64,000 nt of DNA from Mucilaginibacter galii (GTDB lineage Bacteria; Bacteroidota; Bacteroidia; Sphingobacteriales; Sphingobacteriaceae). Every line of letters begins with the position of its first letter. Within the stretch, counting starts at the first letter, position 1. The translations under genes were made by a program, and so were the position numbers. The stretch spans positions 248,001 to 312,000 of the forward strand of contig NZ_BMDO01000004.1 in NCBI RefSeq assembly GCF_014635825.1, read 5' to 3'. This document shows positions 31,790 through 38,832 of this stretch, one piece after another. The notes below the pieces were generated by a model. That model was not told the origin of the DNA. It worked only from the letters and a program-made list of their open reading frames with translations, and did no database searches.

Positions 31790-32692
31790 ATGCTCAAAAT
31801 AGCTTTCGACCCCATTTACGCACACCCGCTGCCCGAGGGCCATCGGTTTCCAATGCTTAAGTATGAGCTGATACCCGCACAGCTGTTGCATGAGGGATTG
31901 ATCACTACTGATAATTTGTTTTCGCCACAGCCTCTTGATGAACAAACTATCTTATGGACGCACGATGAAAGCTACTGGCACCAGCTGCGCGATCTTACCC
32001 TGCCGGCAAAAGAACAACGCCGCATAGGCTTCCCGCTGAATGCGCAATTGGTTGAACGCGAAATACGAATTGCCAAAGGGACGATAGACGGCTGCCACTT
32101 TGCAATGGAGAATGGAGTTGCCTTTAACGTAGCCGGTGGAACCCATCATGCCGGTACTAACTGGGGTGAAGGTTTTTGTATGTTGAACGATCAGGCTATT
32201 GCAGCTAATTATTTGTTGCATAATAATTTGGCTCATTCTATCTTAATTATTGATTTAGACGTACATCAGGGGAACGGCACGGCACAGATCTTCGAAAACG
32301 AATCGAGGGTATTTACTTTTTCCATGCATGGCGCTAATAATTTTCCGGCGCGAAAGGAGCGATCAGACCTTGATATTCCGTTGCCCGATGGCGTTACCGA
32401 TGATGAATTTTTGTCGATCGTGAAGCAGCAGGTGCCCCGGTTAATTGCTCAGCAAAAGCCTGATTTTATATTTTACCTGGCTGGCGTAGATGTGCTGGAA
32501 TCGGATAAATTGGGAAAACTTGCTCTGAGTAAAGAAGCCTGTAAAGAGCGCGACCGCTTAGTGCTTGAACAATGCAAACAAGCCGGCGTCCCGGTGCAGG
32601 TAAGCATGGGCGGTGGCTATTCACCACAAATTAAAGATATTGTAGATGCGCATTGCAACACCTACCGCATGGCGCTCGATCTATATTTTTAA
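31790..32692 (+). CDS. Histone deacetylase superfamily protein
   Basis: A 300-residue zinc hydrolase of the acetoin utilisation/HDAC superfamily. It has the active-site region NVAGGTHHAGTNWGEGFCML with paired histidines, and the metal site ILIIDLDVHQGNGTAQIFEN. The later motif PDFIFYLAGVDVLESDKLGK and the loop VQVSMGGGYSPQIKDIV are also present. Bacterial members deacylate small amines or proteins, and the substrate is not known. It follows the bestrophin gene by 8 bases. Its last 12 bases overlap the end of the convergent MATE gene. Confidence 0.92.
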   Translation: MLKIAFDPIYAHPLPEGHRFPMLKYELIPAQLLHEGLITTDNLFSPQPLDEQTILWTHDESYWHQLRDLTLPAKEQRRIGFPLNAQLVEREIRIAKGTIDGCHFAMENGVAFNVAGGTHHAGTNWGEGFCMLNDQAIAANYLLHNNLAHSILIIDLDVHQGNGTAQIFENESRVFTFSMHGANNFPARKERSDLDIPLPDGVTDDEFLSIVKQQVPRLIAQQKPDFIFYLAGVDVLESDKLGKLALSKEACKERDRLVLEQCKQAGVPVQVSMGGGYSPQIKDIVDAHCNTYRMALDLYF

Positions 32693-34072
32693 GGCCTCAT
32701 CGAAGATGTAATTCTCAATGTGCTTTTTGGTTGTTATGGTAAACCGCAGGTACAATAGGATGGAAGCTACACCTAATCCAGCTACCAACCCGTACCACAC
32801 ACCGGTGGCACCCAAGCCTAAATAAAGGCCCAGCCAGTAGCCGAGGGGCAAACCAATTACCCAATAAGCTAAAAAAGTAATAATGGTAGGTACGTTTACA
32901 TCGCCCATTCCACGTAAAATACCTAAGCCAATTACCTGTGCACCATCAAACAATTGGAATATGGCGGCGATAATTAAAAGCTGCGCAGCCACAGCTATTA
33001 CCTCTACATCAGAAGTAACGATCCACGGGAGCCAACGATTGCATACCACAAACACAAGCGCAGTAACGGTCATAAAAGCCAGCACAATATGATAACTGGC
33101 AATGGCCGATGCCCGTAAATCGGTAAAGCTGCGTGCGCCAAAGTAATTACCCGACTTGATGGCCGCCGCCGAGGCAACCCCACTGGCAATCATATAAGTC
33201 ATGGAAGCCAGGTTGATAGCCACCTGGTGTGCGGCCTGCTGCACGGCGCCTATTTGGCCTACCATGACCGCAGCAGCACTAAAGGCACTCACCTCAAAGG
33301 TATATTGCATAGCCACAGGAGCACCTATACGCACCAATTCCAAACAGCGCGAACGTTTGATGTAGGTCATGGAAAAATCAATAAGGTATTGTTTAAAGTT
33401 AGCCGACCTGAACACATAAATTCCCATCACTAAGGCCATCACCGTGCGGTCTATCAGGGTGCTGTAACCCACGCCGCTGATTCCCATAGGTTTTACGCCA
33501 AACAATCCCTTTACGAAAATGATCCCCAGGCAAATGTTCAGCACATTACCCCATATAGAGATGCTCATGGCCTGCCTGGTAAAACCCAAACCCTCGGTAA
33601 ACTGCTTAAACGTGGTAAACATCATAAGCGGAACAATAGAGGCCGACATAAGCAGAAGGAAGGGTTTGGCCTGCTTCAATACCTCGGGCGATTGGTGCAG
33701 ATGGTCGAGCAAATTACCGGCACCAAAGTAGATGAGTACAAACAATACGATGCTGAATACAAGATTGATAAAAATGCTGTTAGAAAGCAATCGGCCGCAT
33801 TCGCTGTAATTCTTTTGCCCGTTAAATTGTGCTATTAAGGGAGTTATGCCATAGGCTACGCCCAAACCCATAACCAGGGCTACAATGAAAATACTATTAA
33901 CCAGCGATACGGCTGCCAGTGAAGTGGTACCTGCAAAGTGCCCAACGATAATACTGTCTGACAACTGCACCAGCGTATGGCCCAGTTGCGAAATAACCAC
34001 CGGCACGGCCAGTCGTAAATTTTCGCGGTAAAAGGGGCGGTATTGCTGGATAGAGAAATACATAGTGAACAA
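32681..34072 (-). CDS. MATE family efflux transporter
   Basis: A 463-residue inner-membrane antiporter with about 12 helices, using sodium or proton gradients to expel cationic drugs or metabolites. It shows the internal duplication of the family: LRLAVPVVISQLGHTLVQLS with IIVGHFAGTTSLAAVSLVNS in the first half, and LVRIGAPVAMQYTFEVSAFS with VGQIGAVQQAAHQVAINLAS in the second. The start at 34072 gives MFTMYFSIQQY, and the second ATG at 34063 is equally possible. It is a single gene, convergent with the histone deacetylase gene. Confidence 0.93.
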   Translation of the reverse strand: MFTMYFSIQQYRPFYRENLRLAVPVVISQLGHTLVQLSDSIIVGHFAGTTSLAAVSLVNSIFIVALVMGLGVAYGITPLIAQFNGQKNYSECGRLLSNSIFINLVFSIVLFVLIYFGAGNLLDHLHQSPEVLKQAKPFLLLMSASIVPLMMFTTFKQFTEGLGFTRQAMSISIWGNVLNICLGIIFVKGLFGVKPMGISGVGYSTLIDRTVMALVMGIYVFRSANFKQYLIDFSMTYIKRSRCLELVRIGAPVAMQYTFEVSAFSAAAVMVGQIGAVQQAAHQVAINLASMTYMIASGVASAAAIKSGNYFGARSFTDLRASAIASYHIVLAFMTVTALVFVVCNRWLPWIVTSDVEVIAVAAQLLIIAAIFQLFDGAQVIGLGILRGMGDVNVPTIITFLAYWVIGLPLGYWLGLYLGLGATGVWYGLVAGLGVASILLYLRFTITTKKHIENYIFDEALKI

Positions 34073-34132
34073 TTGGACAGCAAAGGTAAGGTTATTGAAA
34101 CTTTGAGGAAACCTGAATGCGAAAATTTAGAG

Positions 34133-34783
34133 TTATGCCGCTGTGTAAAACTCTTCCTTCTCGGTAGTATGCACCCGTATAACGCCAGATAATACGAGGT
34201 TAACCAGTATGCGCTGCGCCCGTCGGCGGCTCATGTTCAGGAGCACGCAATATTCTTTTACGGTGATACGGTCGTTCAGGTCAAGGTACTCTAACAAGGC
34301 TTTTTCCTTCGAAGAATATTCGATCAGTACGCCCTGGCTATCTTCCGAGCGTTTCAATACATCTACCACAATCTTACTGGCCAGTACGCTTTTATCTTTT
34401 ATGCGGATGTACACCCACCATTTGCCATCGTCGGCCAGGGCGTAGTGTGGCTTGGTGATGCTGGGTTCAATTTCTACAACCAACACAACTTTATCGTCTA
34501 CATAAACTTCTTCAAAAATGGGTTCCAGGGCAGGGCGTGCAAAAAAGTGTGCCGCACGGGTTATCATGTAGCGTTCCTCATCTTCAGATTTTACGCCTTT
34601 AATGGTGCCATCATCCAATATGCCAATCAGTAGTTTGCCCCCCTTGTTGTTGGCAAAGGATACCATGGTTTTGGCTATCTTTTCGCAACTGGTTATGGTT
34701 TTTTTAAAATCGAGAGATACCCCTTCACCCTCCAGGATCAGCCTTTTAAGATTTGCCTTATTATGGTAGTTCTGATTTGACAT
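34133..34783 (-). CDS. AlbA_2 (Schlafen-like) domain protein with winged helix
   Basis: A 216-residue protein in two parts. The N-terminal AlbA_2 domain (residues about 10-135) has EGEGVSLDFKKTITSCEKIA, VSFANNKGGKLLIGILDDGT and IKGVKSEDEERYMITRAAHF. A C-terminal helix-turn-helix (about 165-205) has LNDRITVKEYCVLLNMSRRR followed by AQRILVNLVLSGVIRVH. Proteins of this class are annotated as putative transcriptional regulators or ATP-binding proteins, and Schlafen-type AlbA_2 domains can cut RNA in other lineages. The role is unknown. It overlaps the preceding GNAT gene by 23 bases. Confidence 0.87.
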   Translation of the reverse strand: MSNQNYHNKANLKRLILEGEGVSLDFKKTITSCEKIAKTMVSFANNKGGKLLIGILDDGTIKGVKSEDEERYMITRAAHFFARPALEPIFEEVYVDDKVVLVVEIEPSITKPHYALADDGKWWVYIRIKDKSVLASKIVVDVLKRSEDSQGVLIEYSSKEKALLEYLDLNDRITVKEYCVLLNMSRRRAQRILVNLVLSGVIRVHTTEKEEFYTAA

Positions 34784-35216
34784 AGGGCGTAAAAATTTCC
34801 ATCCAAAGGTCGGGTTTGCTTATGGGTACAAAACCAAACTGTTTGTATAAGTTGTGGGCATCGGCCGTTGCTAAAGACCAGCGCCTTAATCCATTTAACT
34901 CCGGGTGTTCTTTAATGTTTTGCATGAGCCACTTTGATAGGCCCTTGCCACGATAGGGTTCAAGTATAAACACATCGCAGATGTAAGCAAATGTAGCCTT
35001 ATCTGTTATTACGCGTGCAAAACCGCAGGTATTATTTTCGTGGTAAATACCAAAGCAAATTGAGTTTTCAATGGAACGTTGCAGTTTCTCCTTGCTTAAT
35101 CCGGCCGCCCAGTAAGATTCATACGCCAGGTAATGGTGTATGGCCTCAATATCCAGTAAGCTCTTATCTGTTGATATGGTATACCCCGCTTTTAAAAGTT
35201 GATCGGTTAAGCTCAC
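34761..35216 (-). CDS. GNAT family N-acetyltransferase
   Basis: A 151-residue single-domain GNAT. The CoA loop is ICDVFILEPYRGKGLSKWLM (residues about 78-97), and the end RRWSLATADAHNLYKQFGFV carries the A-H-x-L-Y-x-x-F-GF motif. The layout is like bacterial small-molecule or aminoglycoside-type acetyltransferases of the same size. The substrate is unknown. It is followed by an AlbA_2 regulator whose start lies 23 bases inside this gene, so the two proteins are made together. Confidence 0.9.
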   Translation of the reverse strand: MSLTDQLLKAGYTISTDKSLLDIEAIHHYLAYESYWAAGLSKEKLQRSIENSICFGIYHENNTCGFARVITDKATFAYICDVFILEPYRGKGLSKWLMQNIKEHPELNGLRRWSLATADAHNLYKQFGFVPISKPDLWMEIFTPYVKSELP

Positions 35217-35316
35217 GTTACTAATGCTTTTGGCTGATAATACAGGCGCTAATATATAACGTATGGAAGAAATTGATTGGTATAAACCGGCAAAATTTGT
35301 GGCCTAATAGGCGTTA

Positions 35317-35376
35317 AACAGGTATAAATGCAACTATTTTAAATACAACTTAAACAATATCAGAATAATACCTGTT
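35317..35376. promoter_or_regulatory. Separated inverted repeat upstream of lipoprotein gene
   Basis: AACAGGTAT (35317-35325) is repeated as its exact complement ATACCTGTT (35368-35376), 42 bases apart, in the AT-rich stretch in front of the gene at 35404. It could be a pair of half-sites for a dimeric regulator or a hairpin. Confidence 0.3.
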
Positions 35377-35403
35377 ATAAGATTTAACAAATATCGAAAT
35401 CCT

Positions 35404-35619
35404 ATGAAAAAGCAATTTTTAAGTTTTGCCTTTATAACGGCAATCATAGCATCAGTAGCAGCAGGATGCAGCTCTGAGCGCGCAGCAAGCGGAAGCGGTG
35501 ACAGCACAGCTACCGACTCATCATCTACCATGTCGACAACGCCAACTACTACCACAACCGATAGTACGGCTCGCGACACAATGAAAAGAGATACTACCAA
35601 AACAAATCCTCCACAATAG
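35404..35619 (+). CDS. Small Ser/Thr-rich lipoprotein
   Basis: A 71-residue protein with a classic lipoprotein signal: KKQFLSFAFITAIIASVAAG followed by Cys21 (lipobox V-A-A-G-C). The mature part of about 50 residues is almost entirely Ser, Thr, Ala and Asp (GDSTATDSSSTMSTTPTTTT) with a Lys/Arg end. It is probably an unstructured tail tethered to a membrane. Such proteins are common in Sphingobacteriaceae and have no known role. A strong terminator follows directly. Confidence 0.8.
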   Translation: MKKQFLSFAFITAIIASVAAGCSSERAASGSGDSTATDSSSTMSTTPTTTTTDSTARDTMKRDTTKTNPPQ

Positions 35620-35627
35620 TGGATAAC

Positions 35628-35663
35628 GAAAAAGGGCTTCGATGATTCGAAGCCCTTTTTTTA
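35628..35663. terminator. Bidirectional intrinsic terminator
   Basis: AAAGGGCTTCGA pairs with TCGAAGCCCTTT around TGAT (35643-35646 area), with A5 on the left and T7 on the right. It serves the lipoprotein gene and the convergent glycosyltransferase gene, touching the stop codon of the latter at 35661. Confidence 0.85.
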
Positions 35664-36641
35664 TGCTATGGTATTTATTTGCTGACTGGTTTGTGGTTTA
35701 ATAAACCTCTTTCCATCATAGAGCTTACGTACTTGGTAGGTTTTCTTGTTTTGCGACTCAAAGTAGGTCCGCACATTCACCTCGGCTAATATACCCAGGG
35801 TAATGAGTTGTACGCCACCTAATAAAAAGATTAGGCCCAGTATTAATAAAGGCTTGCCGCCAATATCGTGGCCCATCAGTTTCAACACCAACAGGTAAGC
35901 GTTAATAATAATTCCCAGGAAGAAAGCTACAAAACCTACGCTTCCAAAAAGGTGCATTGGTTTTTGAATATACTTACGGAAGAACACCATCAGGATCAAA
36001 TCGCTGATAACCTTGAACGTGCGGTTAATACCATATTTAGACTTGCCGAATATGCGGGCATGATGCGTAACATCTACCTGCGTAATACTGGCACCCTGTA
36101 ATTTGGCCAATACAGGAATAAAACGGTGAAGCTCGCCGTATATGCCTAAATCCTCAGCTATTTCGCGCTTGAATATTTTTAACGTACAGCCGTAATCTTT
36201 AATGTAAACGCCGGTCATTTTACGGATAAGTGCATTGGCTATTTTGCTTGGAATTTTGCGTAGAAACACACCGTCCTGGCGGTTAGCCCGGTTGCCGGCT
36301 ACCACATCCCAATCTTCATCCTTCAGCTTCTGCAACATAAAGGGAATATCTTTAGGGTCGTTCTGCAAGTCGCCGTCTAGTAGGGCAATGTATTCGCCTG
36401 TGGTGTGGTCAATACCGGCAGTCATGGCTGTGCTCTGCCCATAGTTTTTACGAAGTTCAACCAGTTTAATACGTTCATCGGCGTTGGCTACAATTTCTTT
36501 CTGCGTGCCGTCTTCCGATCCGTCGTCTACAAAAATTACTTCATAGTCAATAGCCGGCAAAGCTTTTCGTATCTCTTCAATAAGGGGTTTAATGTTTTCC
36601 CTCTCATTCATCACAGTTATAACAACTGATAACTCCGGCAT
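35661..36641 (-). CDS. Family 2 glycosyltransferase, membrane-anchored (DPM/ArnC-like)
   Basis: A 326-residue GT-A enzyme followed by two membrane helices. The N-terminal PELSVVITVMNERENIKPLI, the nucleotide-binding YEVIFVDDGSEDGTQKEI, and the metal-binding IALLDGDLQNDPKDIP (D-x-D) are clear. FGKSKYGINRTFKVISDLIL and the C-terminal helices LFGSVGFVAFFLGIIINAYL and PLLILGLIFLLGGVQLITLG identify the polyprenyl-phosphate glycosyltransferase group. It should move a sugar from a nucleotide donor to undecaprenyl phosphate on the inner face of the membrane. The donor is unknown. Confidence 0.92.
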   Translation of the reverse strand: MPELSVVITVMNERENIKPLIEEIRKALPAIDYEVIFVDDGSEDGTQKEIVANADERIKLVELRKNYGQSTAMTAGIDHTTGEYIALLDGDLQNDPKDIPFMLQKLKDEDWDVVAGNRANRQDGVFLRKIPSKIANALIRKMTGVYIKDYGCTLKIFKREIAEDLGIYGELHRFIPVLAKLQGASITQVDVTHHARIFGKSKYGINRTFKVISDLILMVFFRKYIQKPMHLFGSVGFVAFFLGIIINAYLLVLKLMGHDIGGKPLLILGLIFLLGGVQLITLGILAEVNVRTYFESQNKKTYQVRKLYDGKRFIKPQTSQQINTIA

Positions 36642-36700
36642 ATATCTACGATTTTTTATATAAAGCGCAAATATAGGTATTTAATGTATTTACAAATACA

Positions 36701-37060
36701 CTACTTCACCAGCCGGGCCATTTCGGCTTGGCGCATGGGCATTTCGTCAATGGTAGAAAATAGCGTTTTTAAGGTGACAGGGCTGGTTACCCTCAATTTA
36801 TCGCCGCCATCTTTACCAACTAATATAACGGTGTAGTTTGACCTGATCTTTTTATGCTTAAACATCTTGATGTCGCGGTCGCCGTAGTAAGTGTGTATTT
36901 CAATATCGCGCTCGGCTAAACCCCTGGTGTCGGCTTTAAGCGCTTGCATTTGTTCCTTTAGCGCCGGGTTGCTGGCTTTGTCTGCAAAAATGAGCAACAT
37001 TCTCTTGTCGGAAGAAGTAGTGTAGGCACTCAACAGCGTTAATATTATTAATTGAAACAT
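36701..37060 (-). CDS. DUF4174 protein, secreted or membrane-tethered
   Basis: A 119-residue protein. It starts with a hydrophobic segment (MFQLIILTLLSAYTTSS) that is probably a signal peptide. The rest has a thioredoxin-like layout: KRMLLIFADKASNPALKEQM, then RDIEIHTYYGD and YTVILVGKDGGDKLR, without a CxxC motif. This matches the DUF4174 family as I remember it. In that family the domain follows an export signal and its function is unknown. It is 42 bases downstream of the DUF4268 gene and probably co-transcribed. Confidence 0.78.
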   Translation of the reverse strand: MFQLIILTLLSAYTTSSDKRMLLIFADKASNPALKEQMQALKADTRGLAERDIEIHTYYGDRDIKMFKHKKIRSNYTVILVGKDGGDKLRVTSPVTLKTLFSTIDEMPMRQAEMARLVK

Positions 37061-37102
37061 ATTAGTTATTTAGCACAAATCGTGCCCCTGCATTAAATAT
37101 AT

Positions 37103-37564
37103 TTACTTTAATGCATCAAAGCTGTACTTTGCATCGCTCCAAAATTCGTCTAAAGCAATAATACGGGGCTTAAAGAAGGAGATCAGCGCAGGCCAGTCGT
37201 TCCTGTTAAAAATGCTGACGTTGTTAAGTTGATGATATATACGGCTCACCGTTTTTCCGTATTCATCGTGCCCGTGCAATTCCCATTCCCAGTCTTCGTT
37301 CAACGCACCGGTCAGTACTAATTTTAGCTCTTTAAATTGTTCAAAAAAAAGTTCCTGTATACCGGCATCGGGATGGGTTATTTCTATGCCAATGCTGGCT
37401 ATACGGCTTTCGGCCTGCATACGAAAGTTTACATGTTTAATCCCTGTTTTGTAATTAACCCAATTAATTTTCATACCCTCTGCCGATAATTGCGGAGCGA
37501 TGTACTGGCCAAAGGTGGTCCAAAAACTTTGCTTTATTTGCGATGCCTGTTCTTTTGAATACAT
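37103..37564 (-). CDS. DUF4268 protein
   Basis: A 153-residue soluble protein that starts MYSKEQASQIKQSFWTTFGQ and contains YKTGIKHVNFRMQAESRIAS, IGIEITHPDAGIQELFFEQF and WPALISFFKPRIIALDEFW. This is the DUF4268 pattern as I know it, a domain also found fused to or near nuclease-like proteins. In this stand-alone form the role is unknown. It is divergent from the SMP-30 gene 74 bases away and upstream of DUF4174 on the same strand. Confidence 0.8.
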   Translation of the reverse strand: MYSKEQASQIKQSFWTTFGQYIAPQLSAEGMKINWVNYKTGIKHVNFRMQAESRIASIGIEITHPDAGIQELFFEQFKELKLVLTGALNEDWEWELHGHDEYGKTVSRIYHQLNNVSIFNRNDWPALISFFKPRIIALDEFWSDAKYSFDALK

Positions 37565-37638
37565 GAGTAAACTAATACGCTATAACCGTTGTTGTTTTAC
37601 AAATTGCTAATTACGATGTTTAGAAAAAATTATCACCT

Positions 37639-38622
37639 ATGAATTTTTTACCTAAAGCATGTTTAACAGTGCTGTTACCGTTAAGCTTATTTTCTGCCAT
37701 ACATTTTAGCAACAGCCCGAGGGCAAACTTAACCATAAGCATTCAACCCATGGATACCATAACGCACGGCCCTGCAAATTTATTCGACCCGCAAACCAAG
37801 CCGCAATTAGTTAGCAAGCAGTTCGCTTTTACTGAAGGCCCCGCTGCCAATACACATGGCGATGTGTTTTTTACCGATCAGCCTAATAATTCGATTTGGA
37901 AATATGCCACCGATGGTAAACTTACCTTATTTAGCAACCACACCGGCCGCTCTAACGGAATGTACTTTGATAAGCATGGCAACCTGCTGACCTGCGCCGA
38001 TGAGCAAAACCAGATCTGGAGCATTGCGGCCGATGGCACAAAGTATAAAGTATTGATAAACGACTATAACGGACATAAATTTAACGGCCCTAATGATCTT
38101 TGGGTTGATGGTAGAGGCGGTATCTTTTTTACCGACCCTTACTACCAGCGCGATTACTGGACCCGCAAGCACCCTGAGATTGACGGTGAAAAGGTTTATT
38201 ACCTGCCACCTGGCCAAACCCAGGCCATTATGGTTAGCGATAAGTTGAAAAAGCCCAATGGCATTGCCGGCACCAGTGATGGCAAATACCTTTACGTTGC
38301 CGATATTGGCGGCGATAAAACTTACCGCTTTACCATCGGTGCAAACGGCGCACTAACCGAACAGCAATTGTTTACAGCCCAAGGCTCAGACGGTATGACG
38401 CTGGATGATGAAGGTAACGTGTATTTAACCGGTAAGGGGGTAAGTATTTTTAACCCCAAAGGAGAGAAGGTAGGCTGGATTGAAATTGCTGAACCGTGGA
38501 CCGCAAACCTATGCTTTGGCGGAAAGAACCGCGATGTGCTTTTTATTACCGCCTCTAAAGCAGTTTACACTTTCCAGATGAAGGTAAAGGGTGCAAGTAA
38601 GAATGCTTCAAAGCAAAAGTAG
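37639..38622 (+). CDS. SMP-30/gluconolactonase family protein, exported
   Basis: A 327-residue beta-propeller lactonase. An N-terminal signal-like segment (KACLTVLLPLSLFSAIHFSN) is followed by the propeller. Conserved parts are FAFTEGPAANTHGDVFFTDQ (the Glu ligand), KFNGPNDLWVDGRGGIFFTD (the Asn and Asp ligands), and KKPNGIAGTSDGKYLYVADI plus GSDGMTLDDEGNVYLTGKGV. These residues bind one calcium or zinc ion. Members hydrolyse sugar lactones, in this case probably in the periplasm. It is a single gene, with REP-like sequence and a terminator after it. Confidence 0.9.
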   Translation: MNFLPKACLTVLLPLSLFSAIHFSNSPRANLTISIQPMDTITHGPANLFDPQTKPQLVSKQFAFTEGPAANTHGDVFFTDQPNNSIWKYATDGKLTLFSNHTGRSNGMYFDKHGNLLTCADEQNQIWSIAADGTKYKVLINDYNGHKFNGPNDLWVDGRGGIFFTDPYYQRDYWTRKHPEIDGEKVYYLPPGQTQAIMVSDKLKKPNGIAGTSDGKYLYVADIGGDKTYRFTIGANGALTEQQLFTAQGSDGMTLDDEGNVYLTGKGVSIFNPKGEKVGWIEIAEPWTANLCFGGKNRDVLFITASKAVYTFQMKVKGASKNASKQK

Positions 38623-38640
38623 ATTTTTGATCATATCATG

Positions 38641-38698
38641 CTGGTCCTGCTGAAGCGTTAGCCGCCTTGCTGAGTCTTCCACAAGCTCAGACTGACAC
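38641..38698. repeat. REP-like palindrome, family A, degenerate copy
   Basis: The right half (CTTCCACAAGCTCAGACTGAC) matches the family, while the left half (GCTGGTCCTGCTGAAGC) has decayed. A further, very weak copy may lie at 38768-38822. Confidence 0.5.
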
Positions 38699-38717
38699 GA
38701 TTAATAGTGATACAAAA

Positions 38718-38759
38718 ACAAAAGAGCCTTCACTACTATAGCAGTGAAGGCTCTTTTGT
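38718..38759. terminator. Bidirectional intrinsic terminator
   Basis: ACAAAAGAGCCTTCACT pairs with AGTGAAGGCTCTTTTGT around an 8-base centre. It sits between the convergent SMP-30 and S9 peptidase genes. Confidence 0.8.
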
Positions 38760-38832
38760 CAAAACTTGTCATGCTGCGCATATCGAATCATTCGCCGCCT
38801 GGCTAATTCTTCGGTAAGCTCCGCATAATATA

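Noticed and set aside
38768..38822. A further family-A palindrome
   Set aside because: Only scattered matches remain in both arms, so it was not listed as a separate repeat.
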